The notes under the pieces: model-generated | Seen by the model: the letters and a program-made list of their open reading frames with translations, nothing else | Database searches by the model: none | Told to the model about the DNA's origin: nothing | Shown here: piece after piece, positions 7,595 through 19,722 of the stretch | Numbering within the stretch: the stretch's first letter is position 1 | How the letters are laid out: each line of letters starts with the position of its first letter | Source of the DNA: Vagococcus sp. CY52-2 | Lineage (GTDB): Bacteria; Bacillota; Bacilli; Lactobacillales; Vagococcaceae | Assembly: GCF_022655055.1 (NCBI RefSeq) | Contig: NZ_CP093384.1 | Location: forward strand, 1,116,001-1,180,000 | Direction of reading: 5' to 3' | Length of the DNA: 64,000 bases | Made by a program: the position numbers and the translations under genes

Positions 7595-10429
7595 TTACAT
7601 ACCCAAAATATCAATACCATAAATTCTGGCAGCTGAATCGGCACCTTGACTTGGTTTATCAAGTGTAATTCGAACATACTGTGCTTTAACTGGTGCAAAG
7701 GTATCTGTTGTTTCAGCAGCAGCATTACTAATAACACGCTTAACTTGTTTGAACTCTTTTCCATCTTCACTCACTTCGATTTTATAAGCTTTTGAGTTCA
7801 TATCTGGACTTTCTCCACCTGCTTCTGCATGGAACATGTTTACTTGGCTTACTGTTTTAACAGCACCTAAATCAATTGTAATATCATGTGGTGCTGAGCC
7901 AACTGCACACCATTTTGTCTCTAAATTACCGTCTAAAACAAATTGTGGGGCTTCACCATCATTGATAAATGATGATGCTTCAACTTGACTGTCTTTTGTC
8001 GATAACTTTTCAAGTTCATCTTTGATTTCTTCGCTCACAACAATGAATTTTTCTTGTTCCATCACTGACTCACCAGATTTATTTTTAGCTGTTAATTTAA
8101 CTTTATAACTTCCTTCTTTCTCAAAGGTTACAACTGGATTTTCTTTAGTACTAGATTTTATGTCACCACCCTCAAATTCCCAAATAAGTTCATCAGCATT
8201 ATCTGTTGATTGATTAGTAAATGTTACTTCTTTACCTGGTGCAATTAATGTTTGTGATGCTGTAAAGTCGGCTTTTGGCAAACTATTATCAGGCCATTCC
8301 AAAACGATTGTTTCTGTCTGTTTTCCTCTTTTACCAAATACATCAACTGGCACAACTTCAAGGGTTGTCTTATTCGATTCTCCTACTCTTTCTAATGCAT
8401 TGATATAGTGAGTAGTTGATAGTGTTGCACCAATAAAGGAGCGAGACTTATCATCGTTCACTTGATAAATATCATAGTGACTTAGACCATCTGTTTTATC
8501 TGATTCCCACGTTAAGCGCACACCAGCAAAATTGCTTTCTTCTTCATCAAATATGGCGTCTTCTATTGTTAACTTTTTAACATCCATCACTGATTTTTCT
8601 TCTTTTGGTAACATAGCCAATTCACCCAACTTAAACTCATAATCAGGTGCATCTGATGTTGTTTTCCACTCATAAGAGATATCAGTAATCGTTTTTCCAA
8701 CTAGTTTATCTGTGTCATAAGTCACTCGTGTCCAATCTTCCTTAATTGCTCCATTTGGACTAAGAACTTGTTTTTTACCATTTTTTAATGTTGCAACCAG
8801 ATTTAATTCTGTTTCTTCATTGGCTTTAGCCGTTGTAGATATCTTCGTATTTTTATCTATGGTCATATCTGTTCGATATAAATGAATCGTATTGGTGGCA
8901 TTTTTCTTCATGTTTCCACGATATTTTAGTGAATTCCCTCCGTTATAAGCATCGGCATAGTCAATCGACATGCTCCCTTCATTTCCTTTGCCATGATCAA
9001 TTTCCCAACGATATGTTGGCATGATATCTTGTAAACTTCGATTGTTCCAATTTCTACTAGAGACTTTTTCCCCATCAATGAAATAATTATAACCATTTCC
9101 TAGATTAAAATTCGTTTTAAATGGCACACTAGTAATCGCTGTTTGCTCGATAGAAAATGTCGAAATACCAGGCCATTCGCCCTCTTTTGGTAATACGGCT
9201 TGTCTTGGATCTGATTGGGAATTTACCCAAAAAATATTCTCTTTCATTTGGAAATCATCAGGGTTATCTGTTGAAGCGTACGTCCAACTTGGAACATAAA
9301 GACCTAACGATGTATAAGGTTTCCCTTTTTCATTCATAAATAAATCCCACTTAACAGGTGTTGAGTAACCATTTTCCTGAACATCAATCCCTGCATAAAG
9401 TGAATAAGGATCAATCCCTTCTTTTTGTGCTTTAATATTCGATTCTTTTAATAAATCATCTTTGGCAAATTTTTCCGTATTCCACCAGAAATTTAAAAAC
9501 ATGGAATCAGATAACGGATTCATCTGACTATCAACAAGATACGATTTATTTTCATCTGTTAACGCATTTTGCCAATCCATTTTTCCTTTAGATGTCATCG
9601 AATCATACCACATAATATCTAATGTTTCTGGTGCTGTTTCTTTAAATTCTTTGATTAACTCCATCATTAAAGTAGCATGTTCTTTTGTTAAACCATCTTC
9701 TGTCGTCTTCTCTGTTTCTTTTCCATCTTTTACATCATCAAAACTAGTCACAAGATTATCTGTTTCTTGATTGATAAACCAGCCATCAAATCCATACGTT
9801 TCTGCAACCTCAATCATTTTATCAACTGCAGGAAAATGACCTTTATTATCTTTTTGTAAAAATTCATCTAGCCATTCAATTTTTCCTCCATGCTCTGTTT
9901 GTGGGAAAAAGATTGTTCCTAAAACCGGCACGCCATTTTTATGAGAGGCATCAATCACATCTGGACTAGGTGGAACAATAATTCCTTCTCCTGCAGAACC
10001 ACCCCAATAAACCAACTGATCAATGTATTGCCAATAAGAAAAAACATTGGCATCAAATGTATTAATACCAAACGGGGCGTTACCACTTGTACTGCTATTC
10101 ATAATCGATAAAGCAACCACTTTCGTTTGTTTATCCTGAATATCATTAGATGGTGTTAATTCTTTTTTATCTACTCGTTTTGCTAACGGAATATTACTGA
10201 CATTATATTTTGCATCTGAATCTTTAGTAACATCCCACGCTAAAAAATCTTCCGGGAACCAATAAGAAGATTCTGGTTGATTATCCATCCCACGATCTAT
10301 TTTGCTTGATGGTGTTTCTGAATAGACAAAGTCATTGGCTGATTTACTATTAGAACATCCTGAAACCACTAAACCTGTCGACATTAACATAATAATCATT
10401 GATGAGTGTGTCATTCTTTTTTTATGCAT
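7595..10429 (-). CDS. Endo-beta-N-acetylglucosaminidase, GH85 lipoprotein with PKD and F5/8C-like domains
   Basis: 944 residues. A lipoprotein signal ends in VVSGC (lipid-attached Cys25). The GH85 catalytic domain spans about 55-470, with the signature GFDGWFINQETD placing the catalytic pair at N220 (oxazoline-orienting) and E222 (acid/base). GH85 enzymes cleave the GlcNAc-GlcNAc core of N-glycans. Downstream come a beta-sandwich (about 480-620), a fibronectin-like stretch, a PKD-type domain (about 715-800, VTFTNQSTDN...WEFEGG) and a C-terminal F5/8 type C (CBM32-like) domain (about 820-944). It should act on host glycoproteins from the cell surface. A strong RBS (CGGGGGAA) and an upstream cre-like site are present. 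Confidence 0.9.
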   Translation of the reverse strand: MHKKRMTHSSMIIMLMSTGLVVSGCSNSKSANDFVYSETPSSKIDRGMDNQPESSYWFPEDFLAWDVTKDSDAKYNVSNIPLAKRVDKKELTPSNDIQDKQTKVVALSIMNSSTSGNAPFGINTFDANVFSYWQYIDQLVYWGGSAGEGIIVPPSPDVIDASHKNGVPVLGTIFFPQTEHGGKIEWLDEFLQKDNKGHFPAVDKMIEVAETYGFDGWFINQETDNLVTSFDDVKDGKETEKTTEDGLTKEHATLMMELIKEFKETAPETLDIMWYDSMTSKGKMDWQNALTDENKSYLVDSQMNPLSDSMFLNFWWNTEKFAKDDLLKESNIKAQKEGIDPYSLYAGIDVQENGYSTPVKWDLFMNEKGKPYTSLGLYVPSWTYASTDNPDDFQMKENIFWVNSQSDPRQAVLPKEGEWPGISTFSIEQTAITSVPFKTNFNLGNGYNYFIDGEKVSSRNWNNRSLQDIMPTYRWEIDHGKGNEGSMSIDYADAYNGGNSLKYRGNMKKNATNTIHLYRTDMTIDKNTKISTTAKANEETELNLVATLKNGKKQVLSPNGAIKEDWTRVTYDTDKLVGKTITDISYEWKTTSDAPDYEFKLGELAMLPKEEKSVMDVKKLTIEDAIFDEEESNFAGVRLTWESDKTDGLSHYDIYQVNDDKSRSFIGATLSTTHYINALERVGESNKTTLEVVPVDVFGKRGKQTETIVLEWPDNSLPKADFTASQTLIAPGKEVTFTNQSTDNADELIWEFEGGDIKSSTKENPVVTFEKEGSYKVKLTAKNKSGESVMEQEKFIVVSEEIKDELEKLSTKDSQVEASSFINDGEAPQFVLDGNLETKWCAVGSAPHDITIDLGAVKTVSQVNMFHAEAGGESPDMNSKAYKIEVSEDGKEFKQVKRVISNAAAETTDTFAPVKAQYVRITLDKPSQGADSAARIYGIDILGM

Positions 10430-10468
10430 TATTTTTCCCCCGAATATTATAATTTTATTCCACTAATA

Positions 10469-10482
10469 TAATAACGCTTACA
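10469..10482 (-). promoter_or_regulatory. cre site upstream of the GH85 gene
   Basis: Minus-strand TGTAAGCGTTATTA matches 13 of 14 positions of the CcpA-binding consensus TGWAARCGYTWNCW, 40 bp upstream of the start codon. Carbon catabolite repression of the endoglycosidase is the natural reading. Confidence 0.65.
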
Positions 10483-10541
10483 TAAAGAAGTTTTAATGAA
10501 CAAACTAAATATTTGATTCAACAAACTATATAATATTCAAC

Positions 10542-10590
10542 AAAAAAACACAGTTTAAATTTTATATGTTCACATAAAATTCAAACTGTG
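10542..10590 (-). terminator. Terminator of the PanE-family gene
   Basis: A 17-bp stem with one mismatch (10549-10565 / 10574-10590) and an 8-nt loop is followed on the minus strand by seven T. Confidence 0.9.
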
Positions 10591-10597
10591 ATGTTTT

Positions 10598-11539
10598 TTA
10601 TTTTGCTCCAACAATTTCTTCTTTGGAATGAATTAATAAAGTTAAAAATTCACAATAAGGTGTTTCTATACCATATTCTTTTCCTTTACGAACAATTGCA
10701 CCATTGATGTAATCAATTTCTGTTAAACGATTATTAATAACTAAATCTTGATACATTGAAGGATGGTGTAAACCAATTGTCTCTCTATTAAAACAACCAT
10801 TAATTTGTTCAATAACAGCTTCTTCATCTAAAAAAACATTTTCAACACGAGCAACCGCTAAAAATTCAGAAACAATTTTTTTAATGATTGTATTAGCACT
10901 TGATGTATCACCAAAATCTGCCATATTAGAATCTAAAATAGTACAAAGCCCATTCATCGTACCATTTACACATGCTTTTCGATAAATTGACGTTAAAATA
11001 TCTTGAGATACTCTAGCATTTAGATCTGCATTCGTTAACACGTCAGCTACTTTTTGTGCCACATCTTCTTTACCTTCACCCAAATTTTGTAGATCAATAC
11101 TTCCGTTACCAAATAAAGTCACTTTACCTGGTCCTTCCATACCAGCTGTCCACATTGTATTTCCAAGCAAAATATTGTCATAATCTACATATTTTTTAAT
11201 CACATCTTCATGCCCAATACCATTTAACAGGCATAACACGATGGTATCTTTACCTAACATATTATCAAGTGATTGAAGCATGTTATCTAGTTGCATTGCT
11301 TTAGTAAATAAAATAACTAAATCAGCTGAAAATTCAACCTCTGACAAGTCATTTTGATTATAAGCTGGGATAAATTCTGTTATTTCTTCTCCATTAAAAT
11401 TGGCTTTTAATCCATTTTGGTTAATCTCGTCAATGTGTTGTTGCCAACCATCAACTAAAATAACATTTTCTCCTGCTTGTTTTAACATAATACCAAAACG
11501 GCTACCCATTGCTCCTGCACCTGCTATTACTATATTCAT
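10598..11539 (-). CDS. panE: 2-dehydropantoate 2-reductase family protein (PanE/ApbA)
   Basis: 313 residues. The N-terminal NADP-binding Rossmann motif GAGAMGSRFG (7-16), the central NG(I/M)GHEDVI segment, the NMWTAG-type loop and the C-terminal RKACVNGTMNGLC helix, with the conserved Lys of the family, are visible. Family members reduce ketopantoate to pantoate in pantothenate/CoA synthesis, but ApbA/PanE paralogs also act on other 2-keto acids, so the substrate is only probable. It lies 410 bp downstream of an EIIC_2-type membrane protein on the same strand. RBS GGAGG precedes the ATG. Confidence 0.78.
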   Translation of the reverse strand: MNIVIAGAGAMGSRFGIMLKQAGENVILVDGWQQHIDEINQNGLKANFNGEEITEFIPAYNQNDLSEVEFSADLVILFTKAMQLDNMLQSLDNMLGKDTIVLCLLNGIGHEDVIKKYVDYDNILLGNTMWTAGMEGPGKVTLFGNGSIDLQNLGEGKEDVAQKVADVLTNADLNARVSQDILTSIYRKACVNGTMNGLCTILDSNMADFGDTSSANTIIKKIVSEFLAVARVENVFLDEEAVIEQINGCFNRETIGLHHPSMYQDLVINNRLTEIDYINGAIVRKGKEYGIETPYCEFLTLLIHSKEEIVGAK

Positions 11540-11949
11540 TTAAACTTCCTCCAACTAAGTATTTACCATTTTTTATAGTACTATTAATATAGAACGTTTA
11601 CAATATCATCTTTTTGTCTTATGTTTTAAATATTACTTGATAAGACATCCTTTTATCACAATTTTGTAAACAAATCCATATAATATATTGAGTTATCTCC
11701 TAATACATTACTGTTAAACCTTTAAAAAGAGCCTACTTTATCCTTATCAACTAACTACATAATGATGCCATCTATATATTAGAAAAAATCATTTTTTTTT
11801 AAATATAAACTAGACTTTTTTACATGATGATTGTTTGCAAGTGTTAATCCATAATCTATAAAAAAACGATTCTATCTAATCATTTCTAGTTGAACTTATT
11901 GTAATAAAAGTTTTAATACCCCTTAATCCTTCCAAACTATTAAAGGAAA
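11540..11949 (-). promoter_or_regulatory. Intergenic region: EIIC_2 gene terminator and panE upstream region with weak cre-like site
   Basis: No gene is seen. On the minus strand a short terminator (7-bp stem 11865-11871 / 11878-11884, then TTTTTT) lies about 65 bp after the membrane-protein stop. A 12/14 cre-like site (minus TGTAAACGTTCTAT, 11589-11602) lies about 50 bp upstream of the panE start. The two genes therefore probably have separate promoters. Confidence 0.4.
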
Positions 11950-12999
11950 CTAACCTTGATAAGCGAACACTATTTTACTGTCATAAAGTTTTAATACTTT
12001 TTCAAAAATGAATTTTGACAGAAGTCCTGCTGCAATTGGAACAACAAACCAACATATGATTAATAGAATAATATTTAATCCTGAATCAAGTGAAGCAAGT
12101 GGTCCAACTAACCCAACAAGCCCAAAACCAGCTGATTGAGGTATTCCAGAAATATTTAGCAAAGCCACTGGAATAGCAGAAATAATTGCTGTAAATAACA
12201 CCGGTACTAAAATAATTGGATATTTAAATAAGTTAGGCATCATCATTTTCATCCCACCTAATGCAATGGCTAAAGTTACACCCGATTCATTAGTTTTCCA
12301 TGAATTAATAACTAATACAATCGTTGTCGCTGCTATTCCCATAGCAGCTGCACCAGCCGATACACCATTTAACCCGATAGCAAGTCCAATCCCTACTGTT
12401 GTAATTGGAGAAATAATCAGTGTGGCAAAAGAACAGGCAATTAAAATACTCATCACAATTGGTTGGAAATCAGTAAAATTATTAATTAATTTTCCAATAG
12501 CAACTGTAATTTGTGTTACAAATGGATAAGCTATCATACCGATTAAACCGGCACCTACACCTATAACAATTGGCATGGCAATAATTTCAACTGAACCAAA
12601 TTTACTTCCAATGTATAACATCATCAATACAGCGACCGATGCAGTAATCATAATATTAATAATATCTCCAGTACCTGCACCTACATAAGAGTTGATATCT
12701 GTATTAAATTTAATAACACCTGATCCCGCAAAAGCAGCACCTCCAGCAATCATCATTTTTGTTGGAGTTAAACCAAATTGATGAGCAATTAACGCTCCTA
12801 TGATTAATGGGGTTGCTAATTGAAAAATTAATCCAGCATGAATAATCATTTGTATAATGTCATATTGTGAGAAATATTTTAAAATTGCTCCTAATACCGC
12901 GTTTGGAATCAAGGCAATAATTGTACCTTGAGCTGTACCAGCTAAAACCTTATTAAGAAACAGGCGTGGGGTTAATTTTGTTTCTTCTGTTTTTGTCAT
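11950..12999 (-). CDS. PTS EIIC_2-type membrane transporter (PF13303-like), substrate unknown
   Basis: 349 residues with about nine to ten membrane segments rich in Gly/Ala/Ile, and an N-terminal motif TPRLFLNKVLAGTAQGTIIALIPNAV that I associate with the PF13303 EIIC family. NESGVTLAIALGGMKMMMPN and PLASLDSGLN are the most conserved-looking loops. No EIIA or EIIB gene lies nearby, so phosphotransfer dependence is doubtful and the protein may act as a secondary transporter. Proximity to a PanE-family reductase may reflect a shared metabolite. RBS TAGGAG. A long upstream region (13000-13377) may form a leader. Confidence 0.7.
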   Translation of the reverse strand: MTKTEETKLTPRLFLNKVLAGTAQGTIIALIPNAVLGAILKYFSQYDIIQMIIHAGLIFQLATPLIIGALIAHQFGLTPTKMMIAGGAAFAGSGVIKFNTDINSYVGAGTGDIINIMITASVAVLMMLYIGSKFGSVEIIAMPIVIGVGAGLIGMIAYPFVTQITVAIGKLINNFTDFQPIVMSILIACSFATLIISPITTVGIGLAIGLNGVSAGAAAMGIAATTIVLVINSWKTNESGVTLAIALGGMKMMMPNLFKYPIILVPVLFTAIISAIPVALLNISGIPQSAGFGLVGLVGPLASLDSGLNIILLIICWFVVPIAAGLLSKFIFEKVLKLYDSKIVFAYQG

Positions 13000-13377
13000 A
13001 TCAAAAACTCCTATTAATATTATTTTTATAGTTTGGGAAAAATTTCACTTACTTAAATAAATAATGAGACCTCCTGATTATCTCAAGAAATCTATCTTTA
13101 TCCATAACGTTTGGTAGGTTAAACTAAACCCAATAACTATTTGATTCAGATGAAAAATTTATTTTAACATCTTTTAAACAAGCCCTAATTTGTTAACCAT
13201 CCAGAATTCTGTAATCAATTGATAGACATAAGTTTATCATATTCGTAGTTTGAAATCTACTATCTTTTTTATACAATATATTTTGTTTATTAGATATTTT
13301 TTGATATTATTGTATCTTTTATTCTTAACTTATATTGACTATTTTAGTTTTCTGCTAAACCGTTTGCTTTTTTGAAA
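13000..13377. other. Long upstream region of the EIIC_2 gene, no recognised element
   Basis: Nearly 400 bp of AT-rich sequence without a credible gene. Read on the minus strand it has candidate -10 sequences around 13230-13250, giving a leader of roughly 200 nt or more. A small inverted repeat (TGAGATAATCAGGAGGTCTCA, with arms TGAGA/TCTCA) lies near 13065-13085. I could not match it to any riboswitch class. Confidence 0.3.
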
Positions 13378-13408
13378 ACAAAAAAAGACCTCGATTTCTC
13401 GAGGTCTT
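13378..13408 (-). terminator. Terminator of the ABC-F gene
   Basis: Stem AAGACCTCGA (13385-13394) / 13399-13408 with a 4-nt loop, followed by TTTTTTT on the minus strand, just after the ABC-F stop. Confidence 0.92.
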
Positions 13409-13413
13409 ACGTT

Positions 13414-14955
13414 TTACATCATTTTTCCTAACGCAACATCATAAACTTGATCTACTAAGTCTTCCAAAAAGTCCATTTCGTGAGAAACAAGTAACACAGT
13501 TCCTTCAAATTGATTCAGTGTTTCTTTTAATGCATCTTTGCTTTGTTGATCCAAATGGTTTGTTGGTTCATCAAGTACTAATAAGTTACTCTTAATTAAA
13601 GTCAAATGACACAATTTCACTTTACACTGCTCTCCCCCACTAAGTTGGGATAACGGTTTACTCATGTTATCATCATTAATGCCACTTTTAGAAAGAACTC
13701 TACGCACTTCTTTATTAGATAGTTTTGGATGAACAACTTGTAACCAATCAATTGCTGACTGGTTTGGGTGTTCCCAATTTAAATCTTGTGAAAAGTAATT
13801 AATCTTCACGTCACGACTAATTTCAATCGTTCCCGATAGCTTATCTATCTCACCGATTAACGTTTTTAATAAGGTTGATTTACCAATCCCATTAAATCCT
13901 TTAATCGCAATTTTCTCACCCTTATGAAGTCTGAAATTAATGTCTTCTAATAAAGGAAACTCATATCCTACTGATAAATCATTTGTTTCAAGAACTAAAT
14001 GACTATGACTCATTTCATACGGAAATTCAAATTTACCTGGTTTACCACTTGGTGGCGCAGCTAGTCTATCAATTTTATTTAATTGTTTCTCACGACTTTT
14101 GGCCATATTCGAACGACTTCCGGCTTTGTACTTTCTTACATAAGCTTCCAATTTATCAATTTCTTTTTGTTGTTTTTCATAATCTCTTTGATGTTGTTCT
14201 GCTTTTGCTTGTTTTTGTTTCATTGCAGCTTCTAGATTACCATTGTATTTCGTCAACGTATGGTAATCAATATCACAAATACATGTCGTTACTTTGTTTA
14301 AAAAGTCTCTATCATGAGAAATTACGATATAGGTACTATCTAATTGATTTAAATAATCTGATAGCCAGTCAATATGTGAAACATCTAGGTAGTTTGTCGG
14401 CTCATCTAGTAAAAAGACGTCTGCTTTTTCTAGTAATAATTTTGCCAAACTAACTTTCGAACGTTGTCCACCACTTAACTTAGCCACTTCTTTATCTAAA
14501 CCAATTGCAGTCAATCCTAGTCCATTTGCAACTTGTTCGATTTGTGTTTCTATTGAATAAAAGTCACTGGCTTCAAGTTTTTCTTGTTTTTTCCCAATTG
14601 TTTCAAGCAACTCATCATCATACGTTGTGGCATATTCTTCATACATCTCTTGGATGTCATCACTCATTTTATATAAATGACTAAATGCTTGCTTTAAATA
14701 ATCAAACATTGTGTCACCTTCACTATAGGTTAATTGTTGCTCCAAATAAGAAATCGTGATGTTATTTTGCCAAACAATTCGACCTTCATCAGGCATAATC
14801 TCACCCTGAATCATTTTTAATAAAGTTGATTTTCCTGCCCCATTTTTTCCTGTTAAACCAAGATGTTCACCCTTATTTAAACGAAGTGATCCATTTTCAT
14901 AAAGCATCTTATCTGGTAATTCATACTTTAAGTCATCAATCTCTAAAATACTCAC
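13414..14955 (-). CDS. ABC-F family ATPase (YfmM-like), ribosome-associated type
   Basis: 513 residues with two ATP-binding cassettes and no membrane segments. Walker A motifs GKNGAGKST (about 36-44) and GFNGIGKST, signatures LSGGQRSK and LSGGEQCK, and Walker B LLDEPTN / VLDEPTNHLD are all present. A charged coiled-coil linker (EQHQRDYEKQQKEIDKLEAY region) of the P-site tRNA interaction type joins them. ABC-F proteins act on the ribosome as translation factors or antibiotic-target protection proteins. Sequence flavour is closest to YfmM, a housekeeping group, rather than Lsa/Msr resistance factors. RBS AAAGGAG. Confidence 0.85.
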   Translation of the reverse strand: MSILEIDDLKYELPDKMLYENGSLRLNKGEHLGLTGKNGAGKSTLLKMIQGEIMPDEGRIVWQNNITISYLEQQLTYSEGDTMFDYLKQAFSHLYKMSDDIQEMYEEYATTYDDELLETIGKKQEKLEASDFYSIETQIEQVANGLGLTAIGLDKEVAKLSGGQRSKVSLAKLLLEKADVFLLDEPTNYLDVSHIDWLSDYLNQLDSTYIVISHDRDFLNKVTTCICDIDYHTLTKYNGNLEAAMKQKQAKAEQHQRDYEKQQKEIDKLEAYVRKYKAGSRSNMAKSREKQLNKIDRLAAPPSGKPGKFEFPYEMSHSHLVLETNDLSVGYEFPLLEDINFRLHKGEKIAIKGFNGIGKSTLLKTLIGEIDKLSGTIEISRDVKINYFSQDLNWEHPNQSAIDWLQVVHPKLSNKEVRRVLSKSGINDDNMSKPLSQLSGGEQCKVKLCHLTLIKSNLLVLDEPTNHLDQQSKDALKETLNQFEGTVLLVSHEMDFLEDLVDQVYDVALGKMM

Positions 14956-14986
14956 TTTTGACTCTCCTTTTTACTAAAATCATCAT

Positions 14987-15025
14987 AAAAAAAGAAAACA
15001 ATTGAAAAATCAATCAATTGTTTTC
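14987..15025 (-). terminator. Terminator of the TRIC-like gene
   Basis: A perfect 12-bp stem (14994-15005 / 15014-15025) with an 8-nt loop and a T7 run on the minus strand, located after the 15096 stop. Confidence 0.9.
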
Positions 15026-15095
15026 AACTTAACACTTAATGATTCTATATAACGTCTTTAGTCTATATTATCTGTAAAATATATCACGCAACGTT

Positions 15096-15740
15096 TTATA
15101 AGTCAATTTTTAGAGTTGGGTGGCTATTGTCATCATCATGTTTATTAAATTTAGACTTCGGTAAATTCCAATCATATGTTAACCCAACAACTCTTAGTAA
15201 CACTGTTACCACAATGATAAAAAGATATACTAATGAGTGCGTTGGACGATAAACATAAAGAGCGATTGCTATTAAAATCGACCAGCTACCATATATTTCA
15301 GCACATAAGACACTTGGTTTTTTTCCGGCAAGAAGATCTCGTATTAATCCTCCTCCTGTACCTGTCAATAACGCCGCCATAATAACAGGACCTATATGAC
15401 CATTAATTCCTAATCCATACAAAGCCCCTTGAATACTAAATGCCGCTAGCCCGATTGCATCAGAAATAAGTTCTAACATTTTCATTGATGATAGCCTTTT
15501 CGGAAATAAATAAACAATGCCAATTGTTGCAAATGACACATAAAACAGTGTTGTCTGACTCCAAAAAATATCCATTGATAATCCTAAAATCAAATTTCTT
15601 AAAGCACCGCCACCAAATGCCGTGACAAATCCTAATACTGCAATCCCTAATAAATCATATTTTTCTTCTATGGCAACAAGTGCTCCAGAAAACGAAAAAG
15701 CAATCGTCCCAATGATACTTGTAATCTCTAAAATATCCAT
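15096..15740 (-). CDS. TRIC-type cation channel family membrane protein (UPF0126, YvgT/YicG)
   Basis: About 214 residues with six to seven hydrophobic segments arranged as two repeats, each holding a glycine-rich GGG motif: FVTAFGGGALRNLILG and LTGTGGGLIRDLLAG. This is the PF03458 signature. Bacterial relatives form trimeric monovalent-cation channels; the physiological role is not settled. I place the start at ATG 15740 because a GGGGG RBS lies 8 bp upstream. A TTG start at 15761 is possible but would overlap the RBS. Confidence 0.85.
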   Translation of the reverse strand: MDILEITSIIGTIAFSFSGALVAIEEKYDLLGIAVLGFVTAFGGGALRNLILGLSMDIFWSQTTLFYVSFATIGIVYLFPKRLSSMKMLELISDAIGLAAFSIQGALYGLGINGHIGPVIMAALLTGTGGGLIRDLLAGKKPSVLCAEIYGSWSILIAIALYVYRPTHSLVYLFIIVVTVLLRVVGLTYDWNLPKSKFNKHDDDNSHPTLKIDL

Positions 15741-15859
15741 TGATCCAACCCCCTGAAACAATATAATACTACTTAAGTCATAAACTCTTCCATATTATAA
15801 CTATTTCAAGGCAAATTTACGTCAATTTTCAAATTTTTTGGTTTAATAATCGTTTTTTA

Positions 15860-16150
15860 CTACAAAGCAGTTAAAAAAGTAATTATCCCAAAAATGACTC
15901 CCGGAAAATTTGCTAGTACAATCGGCCAATCTCGTGGCATTTTTTTAAATCCGTACATCACCCAAAGTGAGCAGTTAATTGCTGCAACTAAGGGTTGAAC
16001 AGGACTACCTTTATCTCCAGCTAAATTATTACTTATTTGTGGAATGTACGATACATACATTAGAATTGCTGTAATGGTTGCAATCCAACTGATATACTTA
16101 ATAAATGTGGTTTCAGACTGATTTGTTTTGGCAGATTTATTGTCTCCCAT
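15860..16150 (-). CDS. SemiSWEET sugar transporter (MtN3/PQ-loop family)
   Basis: 96 residues with three predicted membrane helices (about 19-39, 52-70, 76-94). It has the bacterial half-SWEET layout: a Pro-containing first helix with the PQ pair (VSYIPQISNN), a conserved N/W region (AAINCSLWVMYG) and KMPRDWPIVLANFPGVIFG. SemiSWEETs dimerise to form a facilitated pathway for mono- or disaccharides. It is transcribed toward the TRIC gene with a 119-bp gap. The upstream neighbours are the beta-glucoside genes, which are separated by a terminator. RBS GGAGG precedes the ATG. Confidence 0.88.
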   Translation of the reverse strand: MGDNKSAKTNQSETTFIKYISWIATITAILMYVSYIPQISNNLAGDKGSPVQPLVAAINCSLWVMYGFKKMPRDWPIVLANFPGVIFGIITFLTAL

Positions 16151-16224
16151 GTTTTTTCCTCCTATACGAAGCTCTTCTTATATAGTAGGATAACACACTT
16201 TAAAAAATAGGTTAATTAATAGCT

Positions 16225-16261
16225 ATTAAAAAAACTATTAGCCAGTACAGACTAATAGTTT
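16225..16261 (-). terminator. Terminator of the beta-glucoside operon
   Basis: Stem AAACTATTAG (16232-16241) / CTAATAGTTT (16252-16261), 10-nt loop, T-run on the minus strand. Confidence 0.85.
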
Positions 16262-16268
16262 TATATAT

Positions 16269-19579
<3,311 letters not shown>

Positions 19580-19611
19580 GATTCGCCTTCCTCTCTAAAT
19601 TTTATATACAA

Positions 19612-19640
19612 ATAATAATTGTGCATGCACAATTTGTCAA
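19612..19640 (-). promoter_or_regulatory. bglP promoter with palindromic operator in the spacer
   Basis: On the minus strand -35 TTGACA (19635-19640) and -10 TATTAT (19612-19617) have exactly 17 bp between them. The spacer is almost entirely the perfect 18-bp palindrome AATTGTGCATGCACAATT (19617-19634). A repressor bound here would block RNA polymerase. The divergent GntR-family protein is the obvious candidate ligand-responsive repressor. Confidence 0.75.
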
Positions 19641-19722
19641 TACCTATCTTTTTTATTTTTTTGTGATAAAATAAAGAAAACTATCGTAACAAAACTTTAG
19701 GGATATAAATGAGGGAATTATT

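Noticed and set aside
13000-13377. Possible riboswitch before the EIIC_2 gene
   Set aside because: Small inverted repeats only; no conserved aptamer blocks and no terminator or SD-sequestering stem that I could build with confidence.
15096-16150. TRIC-like channel plus SemiSWEET as one sugar/ion transport system
   Set aside because: They are same-strand neighbours, but with a 119-bp gap and no shared family logic I cannot support a joint function.
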